DNA of 22,057 nt from CAKSKB01 sp034186235 (lineage in GTDB: Bacteria; Bacillota; Clostridia; HGM11514). Shown one piece after another: positions 1 through 7,756 of this stretch (position 1 is its first letter; the number at the start of each line of letters is the position of its first letter). The translations under genes and the position numbers were made by a program. The stretch is taken from positions 1 through 22,057 of the forward strand of contig JAXGBA010000003.1 of NCBI GenBank assembly GCA_034186235.1. Reading direction: 5' to 3'. A model generated the notes under the pieces. The model did not search any database and was not told where the DNA came from. It was given only the letters and a program-made list of their open reading frames with translations.

Positions 1-218
1 CCGACAGGCGGTCGCCTTTCAATGACGACAAGCCGAAAAGGGCAAAAATTTGCCGCCATAAGGCATTAAGAGTTATGACTTCGCTTGCCTACTTTTCGTT
101 CACCGTTTTCGCCTCTTGGCTGCAATTTCTTTATGCAGCTTTATCAAATGTACTCGCTGCCAATCGGCGAAAAGCTGTTCACTCACTTAATTTGACTGTT
201 CATGAGATAGGCTCTTCT
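1..218. other. Window margin without a supported gene
   Basis: No reading frame here shows a recognisable domain. The minus strand carries a 28-codon GTG-started frame (100-186) rich in Lys and Arg but without a ribosome binding site. The plus-strand frame across 75-356 mostly overlies the better supported minus-strand gene at 219-377. A short palindrome (AGGCG GT CGCCT) lies at about positions 6-17. The stretch may be the 3' untranslated tail of the minus-strand gene or decayed sequence. I see nothing definite in it. Confidence 0.4.
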
Positions 219-377
219 TTACAACTTATTTTCCTCGCTCCACTCTCTTGTCTGCTCGACATTTTCAACCGACGGCGAAGTGGTTTTGAGTTCCTTGTCG
301 ACATACTTTTTTTCGGCAAGCCCCAATGTCGTGTATGCCGGCGGCAAGGGTTTTGATTTCTTTTTATTATTATTCAT
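219..377 (-). CDS. Small hypothetical protein, 52 aa
   Basis: Not recognised. The frame starts at ATG 377 behind a strong AAAAGGAGA ribosome binding site (about 387-395) at good spacing, and ends at TAA 219. The product is hydrophilic and highly charged, beginning MNNNKKKSKP. It has a Pro-rich turn near residues 10-14, one Trp near the end, no signal peptide and no membrane segment. It is transcribed divergently from the aconitase operon. The strong ribosome binding site and clean start are the only evidence of coding. Function unknown. It is short enough that chance remains possible. Confidence 0.5.
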   Translation of the reverse strand: MNNNKKKSKPLPPAYTTLGLAEKKYVDKELKTTSPSVENVEQTREWSEENKL

Positions 378-447
378 AAAAAAATCTCCTTTTGTTTGCG
401 TTTGATATTATTTTTGCACATATCTTTCTTATTTATTATAAAAAATA

Positions 448-476
448 TGGACATATCGGAATTTTTGTGGTACAAT
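448..476 (+). promoter_or_regulatory. Promoter of the acn-icd-azlCD operon
   Basis: A -35 box TGGACA (448-453) and a -10 box TACAAT (471-476) are separated by 17 bp, with an extended -10 TG at 468-469. The predicted start near 483 leaves a leader of about 26 nt before the aconitase ATG, too short for a riboswitch. No terminator is seen before the end of azlD. Confidence 0.75.
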
Positions 477-508
477 AGCTTATAGTAAATGTGAAAGAAG
501 GAATAGAA

Positions 509-2440
509 ATGGGACTTACATTGGCAGAAAAAATTCTCAAAGCCCACACCGTTGACGGTGAATTTAAAAAGGGCAGTGAAATAGGGCTTAAAATTGACCA
601 GACGCTTACGCAGGATGCAACCGGCACAATGGCTTATCTTGAATTTGAGGCAATGGGTGTGCCGAGGGTAAAGACGGAGCGTTCAGTTGCATATATTGAC
701 CACAACACGCTGCAAAACGGATTTGAAAATGCTGACGATCACCGTTTTATAGGTTCTGTTGCCAAAAAACACGGTATATATTTCAGCCGTCCCGGAAACG
801 GCATTTGCCATCAGGTGCATCTTGAGCGTTTCGGGGCGCCGGGAAAAACGCTTATCGGTTCTGATAGCCATACACCGACCGGCGGCGGAATCGGCATGAT
901 TGCAATCGGCGCAGGCGGCATGGATGTAGCTGTAGCAATGGGCGGCGGCGCATATTACATTACATATCCCAAAATCGTGAAGGTTGAGCTTTTGGGGGAG
1001 CTTTCGCCTTGGTGTGCGGCAAAAGACGTTATTTTGGAAGTTCTTCGCAGAATGTCCGTAAAGGGCGGTGTGGGAAAAATCATCGAATACTGCGGCGATG
1101 GAGTAAAAACGCTTTCGGTTCCCGAGCGTGCGACAATCACAAACATGGGGGCTGAGCTCGGCGCAACCACTTCGATTTTTCCTTCGGACGATGTCACAAG
1201 GGAGTTTCTTAAAGCGCAGAAGCGTGAGGACGTGTGGCAGGAATTATCCGCCGATGCCGATGCGGTATACGACGAGGAAATCGTAATAAATCTTTCCGAA
1301 ATCGAGCCGATGGCGGCGTGCCCTCATTCTCCCGACAATGTTAAAACACTCGGTGAAATCGGGAACATGAAAATTGATCAGGTCTGCATAGGGTCGTGCA
1401 CGAACAGCTCGTATGCGGATATGATGAAGGTTGCATATATATTAAAAGGTAAGACCGTGCACCCCGATGTTTCGCTTTCGATTGCCCCGGGTTCAAAGCA
1501 GGTTCTCAATATGCTGGCGGAAAACGGAGCACTGTCAGCGATGATTGACGCCGGCGCAAGAATCTTAGAAAGTGCCTGCGGTCCGTGTATCGGCATGGGT
1601 CAGTCGCCTAATTCAAAGGGAATATCACTTAGAACCTTCAACCGTAACTTTGAAGGAAGGTCCGGCACCAAAGACGGTCAGATTTATCTTGTTTCGCCCG
1701 AGGTTGCGGCGGTTTCCGCACTGACGGGCGTGCTTACCGACCCGAGAACTCTCGGTGATATGCCCCGAATCGAGCTTCCCAAAGAATTTCTTATTAACGA
1801 TAATATGATAGTTTCTCCGGCGGCGGAGGCGGATATGGATAGCGTCGAAATCTTAAGAGGACCGAATATCAAGCCGTTCCCGAAATCCGAGCCGCTTGCG
1901 GAGAAAATTGACTGCGGCTGTTCGCTCAAAGTCGGTGATAATATCACGACCGACCATATTATGCCCGCCGGAGCGAAAATTCTGCCGCTGCGCTCAAACA
2001 TCCCCGAGATTTCAAAGCATTGCTTTGCGGTCTGCGATGAGGAATTTTATAAGAGAGCGCTTTCAATGGGCAAGTCCGTCATTGTCGGCGGTGCGAACTA
2101 CGGTCAGGGCTCATCCCGTGAGCATGCTGCGCTTGCGCCTCTTTATCTCGGTGTTAAAGCGGTCATTACAAAATCGTTTGCGAGAATACATATGGCAAAC
2201 CTTGTGAACGCTGGTATTCTGCCGCTCACATTCAAAAACGAGAGCGATTATGAAAAAATCGATATGGGTGATGAAATCGTTATCGATGATGTTATACATC
2301 AGATTAAAAACGGCGATGAAATAACGGTGCTTGATAAAACCAAGGGCTTTGAGTTTAAGGCGATTCTTTCGGTTTCCGAAAGACAAAAGGAAATGCTCTA
2401 TGCCGGAGGACTTCTTAACTATACAAAAATGAGAGGGTAA
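509..2440 (+). CDS. acn: Aconitate hydratase (short, Aquifex-type)
   Basis: Interconverts citrate and isocitrate in the cytoplasm using a [4Fe-4S] cluster. The three cluster cysteines are visible: Cys297 in GSCTNSS, and Cys357 and Cys360 in ACGPCIG. The N-terminal part carries SDSHTPTGGG, the middle NRNFEGRSG, and the C-terminal swivel domain has GDNITTDHIMPAG and YGQGSSREHAALAP, all aconitase signatures. At 643 residues it is shorter than the roughly 750-900-residue AcnA/AcnB enzymes and fits the compact Aquifex-type aconitases common in Clostridia. I chose ATG 509 over the upstream GTG 491 because AGAAGGAA at 496-503 is correctly spaced for 509. It is first in an operon whose third gene is isocitrate dehydrogenase, so it probably feeds 2-oxoglutarate and glutamate synthesis. 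A homoaconitase or isopropylmalate isomerase role is less likely, since both domains are fused in one chain and icd is adjacent. Confidence 0.93.
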   Translation: MGLTLAEKILKAHTVDGEFKKGSEIGLKIDQTLTQDATGTMAYLEFEAMGVPRVKTERSVAYIDHNTLQNGFENADDHRFIGSVAKKHGIYFSRPGNGICHQVHLERFGAPGKTLIGSDSHTPTGGGIGMIAIGAGGMDVAVAMGGGAYYITYPKIVKVELLGELSPWCAAKDVILEVLRRMSVKGGVGKIIEYCGDGVKTLSVPERATITNMGAELGATTSIFPSDDVTREFLKAQKREDVWQELSADADAVYDEEIVINLSEIEPMAACPHSPDNVKTLGEIGNMKIDQVCIGSCTNSSYADMMKVAYILKGKTVHPDVSLSIAPGSKQVLNMLAENGALSAMIDAGARILESACGPCIGMGQSPNSKGISLRTFNRNFEGRSGTKDGQIYLVSPEVAAVSALTGVLTDPRTLGDMPRIELPKEFLINDNMIVSPAAEADMDSVEILRGPNIKPFPKSEPLAEKIDCGCSLKVGDNITTDHIMPAGAKILPLRSNIPEISKHCFAVCDEEFYKRALSMGKSVIVGGANYGQGSSREHAALAPLYLGVKAVITKSFARIHMANLVNAGILPLTFKNESDYEKIDMGDEIVIDDVIHQIKNGDEITVLDKTKGFEFKAILSVSERQKEMLYAGGLLNYTKMRG

Positions 2441-2444
2441 AAAA

Positions 2445-3260
2445 ATGGATGTAATGCAGTTTTACGCAAAAGAGAACGAAAAGCCGCTTGACAATTTAGT
2501 TTCCGACGGCGGCATGTGCGCAATTTTCAGAACCATAGCGTGTATCGGCGACAGCCTGTCGTCGGGTGAGCTTCAGTCGCTTGACGATGAGGGCAATAAC
2601 GGCTATCACGATATTTTTTACTATTCGTGGGGTCAGTATATGGCAAGGGCGATGGGGAATACCGTGTATAATTTCTCCAAGGGCGGCATGACCGCAAAGG
2701 AATACTGCGAAAGCTTTGCAGAGCAAAGCGGTTTTTGGAACCTCGAAAAAGCGGCGCAGTGCTATATAATAGCCCTCGGGGTGAACGATGTTTCCTGTTT
2801 GCTTAGGGGCGAAATAGAGATGGGCGACGAAACAGACATCGACCTAAACGACTGGCGCAATAACAAAAAGACAATTATCGGCTACTACGGCGAGATTATT
2901 CAGAGATATAAGAAAATTCAGCCCAAGGGCAGGTTTTTCCTTATGACGATGCCCCGTTCGGAGAAGGATAAAGGCTCGGAAAGAGCAGAAAAATATGACC
3001 TTTTCCGAGAGATTATATATAAGGTTGCGGATATGTTTGACTTTACATATGTTATTGATTTGAGAGAATATTCTCCTGTACATGATGCTGAATTTCTCAA
3101 GTATTTCATGCTCGGTGGGCACATGAACCCGGCAGGATATCAGCTTACGGCGAAGATGGTGATGTCGTATATCGACTATATAATAAGAAACAATCCCGAA
3201 GATTTCACACAGGCAGGGTTTATCGGCACGCCGTGGCATAATGTCGGGGCAAAATGGTAG
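2445..3260 (+). CDS. SGNH/GDSL-fold protein, cytoplasmic, atypical triad
   Basis: A 271-residue protein without signal peptide or membrane segment. Block I is visible as CIGDSLSSG with Ser37 the candidate nucleophile; Gly81 stands in the block II area, Asn114 lies in the block III GVND motif, and His226 in block V GGHMNPAGY. The Asp normally three residues before the His is replaced by Leu223, so the canonical Asp-His pair is missing. The start ATG 2445 follows GAGAGGG at about 7 nt. It sits 4 nt after aconitase and 16 nt before isocitrate dehydrogenase, so it is co-transcribed with both. SGNH proteins are esterases, acyltransferases or lipases on varied substrates. What an esterase-like protein does in a citrate-to-2-oxoglutarate operon is unknown, and the substrate cannot be read from sequence. 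Confidence 0.8.
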   Translation: MDVMQFYAKENEKPLDNLVSDGGMCAIFRTIACIGDSLSSGELQSLDDEGNNGYHDIFYYSWGQYMARAMGNTVYNFSKGGMTAKEYCESFAEQSGFWNLEKAAQCYIIALGVNDVSCLLRGEIEMGDETDIDLNDWRNNKKTIIGYYGEIIQRYKKIQPKGRFFLMTMPRSEKDKGSERAEKYDLFREIIYKVADMFDFTYVIDLREYSPVHDAEFLKYFMLGGHMNPAGYQLTAKMVMSYIDYIIRNNPEDFTQAGFIGTPWHNVGAKW

Positions 3261-3276
3261 AAAGGACATGATATAA

Positions 3277-4488
3277 ATGGCGAAAATAGGTATGAAAACC
3301 CCTCTCGTTGAGATGGATGGGGACGAAATGACCAGAGTTATCTGGAAGATGATTAAGGATATTCTTTTAACACCCTATATCGACCTCAAAACCGAATATT
3401 ATGATTTGGGGCTTGTTCACAGAAACGAAACCGACGATAAGGTTACATTCTCATCGGCGGAGGCTACGAAGAAGTACGGCGTAGCGGTAAAATGCGCAAC
3501 AATTACGCCGAATGCGGCAAGAATGCCGGAGTACAATCTTAAGGAAATGTGGAAGTCCCCGAACGGCACGATAAGGGCGATTTTGGACGGTACAGTTTTC
3601 AGAACGCCGATAATCGTGAAGGGGATAACACCGTATATTCCGACATGGACCAAACCCATGACGATAGCAAGGCACGCATACGGCGATGTGTACAAAAACA
3701 CCGAAATGCAGGTTAAAAAGGGCAGCAAATGCGAACTTTTGTGTACCGATGAGAACGGGAACGAAACAAGAAAACTGATTTACGATTTTGCGGATTCTGA
3801 CGGTATCGTGCAGGGAATACATAATAAGGATAAGTCGATTGAGAGCTTCGCAAGGAGCTGCTTCAACTATGCGCTTGATATAAAAAAGAGCGTGTGGTTT
3901 GCAACGAAGGATACGATTTCAAAGCAGTATGACCATAGGTTTAAGGATATTTTTGCGGAGATTTTTGAAAACGAGTATAAGGACAAGTTTGAAAAGGCGG
4001 GTATCGAGTATTTTTATACATTGATAGATGACGCCGTAGCAAGGGTAATCCGCTCGGATGGGGACTTTATCTGGGCGTGCAAAAATTACGACGGCGATGT
4101 GATGAGCGATATGGTAGCCACCGCATACGGAAGCCTTGCGATGATGACATCGGTGTTGGTTTCGCCCGACGGCGTTTATGAGTATGAGGCGGCGCACGGA
4201 ACGGTACAGCGGCATTATTATAAGCATCTTAAGGGCGAGGAAACCTCAACAAACAGCGTTGCAACACTGTTTGCATGGACGGGCGCACTCCGCAAAAGGG
4301 GCGAGCTTGACGGGCTTTCGGAGCTTTCGGATTTTGCAGACAAGCTTGAAGCGGCAACGCTTAAAACGATAGAGGACGGCATAATGACCGGCGACCTTTA
4401 TCTTCTTTCAAACCTTGAGAATAAGAAAAAGGTCAATACGGAGGAATTTTTGCTTGCCGTAAATGAGAGATTAAAAGCTTCATTGTAA
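3277..4488 (+). CDS. icd: NADP-dependent isocitrate dehydrogenase (eukaryote-type)
   Basis: Oxidatively decarboxylates isocitrate to 2-oxoglutarate with NADP, in the cytoplasm. The 403-residue length and motifs match the homodimeric eukaryote-like subfamily rather than the E. coli type. Visible features are TITPNAARMPEY near residues 75-86, the substrate-binding SPNGTIR (Ser94, Asn96, Arg100), Arg109 and Arg132, an Asp-rich metal site around residues 250-275 (DDAVARV, NYDGDVMSDM) and the signature YEYEAAHGTVQRHY near 305. A ribosome binding site AAAGGA lies about 10 nt before ATG 3277. It follows the SGNH gene by 16 nt and precedes azlC by 11 nt, in the same operon as aconitase. The pair gives 2-oxoglutarate and NADPH for glutamate synthesis in an organism that may lack a full TCA cycle; no citrate synthase lies in the window. 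Confidence 0.95.
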   Translation: MAKIGMKTPLVEMDGDEMTRVIWKMIKDILLTPYIDLKTEYYDLGLVHRNETDDKVTFSSAEATKKYGVAVKCATITPNAARMPEYNLKEMWKSPNGTIRAILDGTVFRTPIIVKGITPYIPTWTKPMTIARHAYGDVYKNTEMQVKKGSKCELLCTDENGNETRKLIYDFADSDGIVQGIHNKDKSIESFARSCFNYALDIKKSVWFATKDTISKQYDHRFKDIFAEIFENEYKDKFEKAGIEYFYTLIDDAVARVIRSDGDFIWACKNYDGDVMSDMVATAYGSLAMMTSVLVSPDGVYEYEAAHGTVQRHYYKHLKGEETSTNSVATLFAWTGALRKRGELDGLSELSDFADKLEAATLKTIEDGIMTGDLYLLSNLENKKKVNTEEFLLAVNERLKASL

Positions 4489-4499
4489 GGTGGCAAACA

Positions 4500-5201
4500 G
4501 TGAAAAAGCGGAGTTTGTTTTTGAAGGGGATTGCCGCCGGAGTGCCTATAGGGCTGGGCTATTTTGCGGTTTCTGTCGGTATCGGCGTGGCTGCGGTATC
4601 GGCGGGGCTTAATGTTATCACAGCGCTGCTTATTTCGATGACCAACCTCACATCGGCAGGGCAGGTAGCCGGAATATCGCTGATTGCCGCCGGGGGGAGT
4701 CTGATTGAAATGGCGCTGACGCAGGCTGTCATCAACCTTCGGTATTCGCTTATGGGGATAACGCTTTCGCAGAAGCTCGATTCGAGCTTTACAACGCCCC
4801 ATAGGCTGATTTTGAGTGCGTTTATAACCGATGAGATTTTTGGTGTTGCGTCAACGCAGCTGTCGGTCAATGTGCGGTATATGTATGGGCTTGCCACGGT
4901 GCCTTATATCGGCTGGGCGGCAGGAACCTTCGTCGGCGCAGCGGCAGGGAGTGTGCTTCCGGCATCGGCAGTTTCGGCTCTCGGGCTTGCTATTTACGGA
5001 ATGTTCACCGCAATTGTGGTTCCGGCGATGAAAAGGGACAGAGGCGTTACGGTGTCCGTTATTATAGCGGCGGCGGTTTCGACCGCAATTCATTTTATTC
5101 CGTCGCTGAAATTCATAAGCTACGGCTTTGCGGTGATAATCTCGTCGGTTGCGGCGGCGGCGGTTTCCGCATACTTATCGGCAAGGGGTGAACGGAATTG
5201 A
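4500..5201 (+). CDS. azlC: AzlC-family branched-chain amino acid exporter subunit
   Basis: Large integral-membrane subunit of the two-component AzlCD exporter, which in Bacillus and relatives moves branched-chain amino acids or analogues such as azaleucine out of the cell. The 233-residue product is almost entirely hydrophobic with several membrane segments, and contains the family features GLGYFAVSVGIGVAA near the N-terminus, a Thr/Ser-Ala-Gly-Gln motif (TSAGQ) near residue 57, and NLRYSLMG near residue 80. Translation starts at GTG 4500, with AAGGTGG overlapping the icd stop codon as ribosome binding site. It overlaps azlD by 4 nt, typical of coupled translation of the pair. Placement behind icd suggests a link between amino-acid nitrogen balance and export, but this is inference. 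Confidence 0.88.
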   Translation: MKKRSLFLKGIAAGVPIGLGYFAVSVGIGVAAVSAGLNVITALLISMTNLTSAGQVAGISLIAAGGSLIEMALTQAVINLRYSLMGITLSQKLDSSFTTPHRLILSAFITDEIFGVASTQLSVNVRYMYGLATVPYIGWAAGTFVGAAAGSVLPASAVSALGLAIYGMFTAIVVPAMKRDRGVTVSVIIAAAVSTAIHFIPSLKFISYGFAVIISSVAAAAVSAYLSARGERN

Positions 5202-5494
5202 AAATATTCTGGTATGTTGCCGTTATGGCAATTGTGACCTATTTAATAAGAGCGATTCCGTTCGTGCTTTTCAGAAAGAAAGTGGAATCCCCGTTTTTGC
5301 AGAAGTTTTTTAACTATATTCCGTACGCCGTGCTTGCGGCGATGACAATACCTTCGGTTTTCGGCGAGGGCAAAAACCCCTTATGCGCCGCAGCCGGGTT
5401 TGCGGTGGCGGTCGTATCGGCGTTCTTTGAGCGCTCGCTGATATTTGTTGCGGTGATTTCATGCCTTGCGGCGTACCTTACGGGGCTTATTTAG
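5198..5494 (+). CDS. azlD: AzlD-family small membrane subunit
   Basis: Small partner of AzlC in the branched-chain amino acid exporter. The 98 residues form three to four hydrophobic helices, with the family-typical TYLIRAIPFVLF near residues 14-25 and a FFNYIPYAVLAAMT segment. The frame opens at TTG 5198, overlapping the AzlC stop as TTGA, with AAGGGG upstream. The next in-frame ATG (5225) would remove part of the first helix, so TTG is preferred. It is the last gene of the operon. No clear terminator follows, and the next signal is a new promoter 20 nt downstream. Confidence 0.85.
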   Translation: MKIFWYVAVMAIVTYLIRAIPFVLFRKKVESPFLQKFFNYIPYAVLAAMTIPSVFGEGKNPLCAAAGFAVAVVSAFFERSLIFVAVISCLAAYLTGLI

Positions 5495-5514
5495 TTGGAA
5501 TTTTTTAAAAAGTA

Positions 5515-5544
5515 TTGACATCTTGCGAAAAAGCACATTATAAC
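5515..5544 (+). promoter_or_regulatory. Strong sigma-A-like promoter with no adjacent gene
   Basis: A consensus TTGACA (5515-5520) and TATAAC (5539-5544) are 18 bp apart. Transcription should begin near 5551, right where a hairpin starts. The nearest gene begins more than 200 bp later and has its own promoter, so this one may produce a short RNA or a long leader. Confidence 0.6.
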
Positions 5545-5553
5545 AGTAACAGA

Positions 5554-5591
5554 ACCCGACACGCCTCTCAATGATGCGGACCATGTCGGGT
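5554..5591 (+). ncRNA. Candidate small RNA or leader hairpin
   Basis: ACCCGACA (5554-5561) and TGTCGGGT (5584-5591) form a perfect 8-bp stem around a 22-nt loop, in which CGC and GCG can add a short inner stem. A T-rich but interrupted tract (CATTTAATTT) follows, so it could act as a weak terminator. It begins within 3 nt of the predicted start of the upstream promoter. No known riboswitch motif is recognised, and the rest of the 5495-5765 gap holds nothing else clear apart from the esterase promoter. Confidence 0.35.
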
Positions 5592-5707
5592 CATTTAATT
5601 TGTGCGGAAGTTAACAATGTGGAACTAAAAAAACATCAGAAACCGGTGTCCGAAGATGAACAGCTGTAAAATCTAAAAATAGTTAGGTTTTATCGAAAAA
5701 AATACTG

Positions 5708-5737
5708 TTGATACGGCAGTGTTTCTTTTGTTATAAT
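5708..5737 (+). promoter_or_regulatory. Promoter of the secreted SGNH esterase
   Basis: TTGATA (5708-5713) and TATAAT (5732-5737) are spaced 18 bp apart. The predicted start near 5744 leaves a leader of about 28 nt carrying the AAAGGAG ribosome binding site (5757-5763). Confidence 0.65.
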
Positions 5738-5771
5738 AGTATATATAATAAAATGTAAAGGAGTATTGGAT

Positions 5772-7700
5772 ATGAAAAGGATTATTGCGGTTTTGCTTGC
5801 CATGACGCTCGTGTTGTCGTGCATTTCGGCGGTTTCCGCAGCGGAAACACGAACCTGGGGAGCGGATAATCTTAATAATAGCAGCGGCGATTTGGTAATC
5901 GGCTTTCTCGGCGGCTCAATAACCGAGGGCTGCGGAGCGGCAACCAAAGATGACCGATGGTCAACGCTTGTTGTTAACGGTTATTTTAAAAAGAATTTCC
6001 CTAATAAAAATGTGATTGAGCGCAATGCGTCGATTGGCGGCACAAACTCTCAGGACGGAATGCTCCGCATGAGGAGAAATCTGGAGCTTGATTCCGCCTC
6101 GACCCCCGATGTTATGTTTGTCGAGTTTGCGGTAAACGATGCAGGGACGGGGGGCATGGAAATTTCCGAAAGAATGGAAACGATTGTCCGTCAGCTCACG
6201 ATGCTGCCGAAAATCCCCGTAATCATCTTTGTTTATACAACCTCCGAGCGTTCGCTTAATAACGGTGCGGATAAGAGCTGGTGCGTTGAAAATGCGATTG
6301 CGGCTTTTCATGAAGTTGCAAAGACCTACGGCATTTTTGAGGTCAACCTCAACGATTATGTGTGGAGCGGAATTAAAGAAGGAAAATACAGCTGGAAAAT
6401 AGGTGCATCCGATAGCCTGACGGGCGACGGCGTTCACCCGAACAATGCCGGGCATAAGGTTTATGGCGATAGGGTTATCGAAATGCTGACGGCGAATAAA
6501 TCGAAGGCTTTTAAGAAACTCGACCCCGATACCACGCCCTTTGGCGACTATGTTTTCGGCGAGCTTGTTGAGATTCCGTTTGACGATGAGTCCGTTAAGC
6601 TGACGGGCAATTGGGAAAAGGTTTCATATGAGCCAATAAGCATGGATGAACACATAAATTTTGATTATTATAAGAGGTTTTACCGTAACGGTTATATGAA
6701 GTCCGAAAACTGCAGCGGTGCTAAATTTGAGCTGGAGTTCACCGGTAGAGGCGTAGGCATCGACTATGTAAGGCACGAGAAAAACGCCGACCTCAAATAT
6801 ACCGTTTATGCGGAAAACGGCAGTATTGCCGCAACCGGGAGCGCCGGGCAGATTTATTATCCGGGCGATACCACTCGCTGCTGCGGAAAAATTCTTGTGA
6901 GAAATCTTCCTTACGGCAAGTATAAAATCGTGGGTGAAGCGGTTGTAGCCGGCGAGAGAAATCAGCTTCATATGGGGTATATTGCGGTAGAAAAGGCAAT
7001 GCCGAAGATAGCCCCGACGGCGTACGATGTAAAGACCTCCTCCGCTGCCGAAATCGGCGAACCTTTGAGCGGAAGCTATAAATACAGCTGCAAAATGTAC
7101 GATGAGGATAAAACCAAAACCAAAAAAATGTGGTATATAAGCGATACCGAGGACGGCGAGTATAAGGCGGCGGCAAGCGGCGATACATATACGCCCCGGG
7201 CAAGCGAGAACGGAAAGTACCTTAAATTCGGCGTAAAATGCGTAAATGCAAACGGTGACTCAGGCAAAACGGTTTATTCCGATGCGGCAAAGATTGTGCC
7301 GGCTACCGGTAAGATTTCGGTTAAAAACGGAATTTCCATAACGGTTGACGGAGCACCGGCAGAAAATCCGGGAACAGGTAAAAATAAGTTCTCGGCACTG
7401 ATAGAGAACAGCGGCTCGGCCGATATGACCGTAAACTATGCGGTTGCGGTGTATAGGGAGAACGGCGGATATAAGCTTATGAGCGGATATAAGTCGGTCA
7501 CCAAAACAATTGCCGCCGGGAAAACGGTTGAGTTTGAGATTGAAATCACCCTGACGGAAGATGATAGGATTGTAAAAAGCTATGCCTATGCCTGCGGCTC
7601 ACTCGAGCCTGCGTATCTGCCGCTTGCGGCGTCCATGACCGAGGTTATCCCCGGCGACAGCGGAATACCGATTTCGGTTTATAATATAAATTATTTTTAA
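5772..7700 (+). CDS. Secreted SGNH/GDSL hydrolase with C-terminal accessory domains
   Basis: A 642-residue exported protein. The signal peptide is clear: MKR, a hydrophobic core to about residue 19, and a probable cut after AVSA near residue 23. The SGNH domain follows (about 38-235) with Ser49 in GFLGGSITEG, Gly90 in the block II area, Asn122 in the FAVND block, and Asp219/His222 in GDGVHPNNAGH, so the triad is intact. Residues from about 260 to 400 form a beta-rich region (EFTGRGVGIDYVRH, LPYGKYKIVGEA) of carbohydrate-binding-like character. Two further small beta domains of Ig-like or CARDB-like type end the protein. No sortase motif or membrane anchor is seen. It probably deacylates polysaccharide or xylan-type substrates outside the cell; the substrate is not determinable. 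ATG 5772 is chosen because AAAGGAG lies 8 nt upstream. Confidence 0.85.
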   Translation: MKRIIAVLLAMTLVLSCISAVSAAETRTWGADNLNNSSGDLVIGFLGGSITEGCGAATKDDRWSTLVVNGYFKKNFPNKNVIERNASIGGTNSQDGMLRMRRNLELDSASTPDVMFVEFAVNDAGTGGMEISERMETIVRQLTMLPKIPVIIFVYTTSERSLNNGADKSWCVENAIAAFHEVAKTYGIFEVNLNDYVWSGIKEGKYSWKIGASDSLTGDGVHPNNAGHKVYGDRVIEMLTANKSKAFKKLDPDTTPFGDYVFGELVEIPFDDESVKLTGNWEKVSYEPISMDEHINFDYYKRFYRNGYMKSENCSGAKFELEFTGRGVGIDYVRHEKNADLKYTVYAENGSIAATGSAGQIYYPGDTTRCCGKILVRNLPYGKYKIVGEAVVAGERNQLHMGYIAVEKAMPKIAPTAYDVKTSSAAEIGEPLSGSYKYSCKMYDEDKTKTKKMWYISDTEDGEYKAAASGDTYTPRASENGKYLKFGVKCVNANGDSGKTVYSDAAKIVPATGKISVKNGISITVDGAPAENPGTGKNKFSALIENSGSADMTVNYAVAVYRENGGYKLMSGYKSVTKTIAAGKTVEFEIEITLTEDDRIVKSYAYACGSLEPAYLPLAASMTEVIPGDSGIPISVYNINYF

Positions 7701-7706
7701 CAGCTC

Positions 7707-7735
7707 TTGCATTTTGGGCGGCAGTGTAGTATAAT
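7707..7735 (+). promoter_or_regulatory. Promoter of nagA
   Basis: TTGCAT (7707-7712) and TATAAT (7730-7735) are spaced 17 bp. The predicted start near 7742 gives a leader of about 15 nt with GAGGAG at 7743-7748. The -35 box begins 6 nt after the esterase stop codon and no terminator separates the genes. Confidence 0.7.
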
Positions 7736-7756
7736 AAAAGCTGAGGAGCTGATGTT

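Noticed and set aside
100..186. 28-residue minus-strand GTG frame rich in Lys/Arg
   Set aside because: Too short, no Shine-Dalgarno sequence and no recognisable family.
75..356. 93-residue plus-strand open frame
   Set aside because: No good ribosome binding site, and it mostly overlies the minus-strand gene at 219-377, which has a strong one; the product looks like a shadow.
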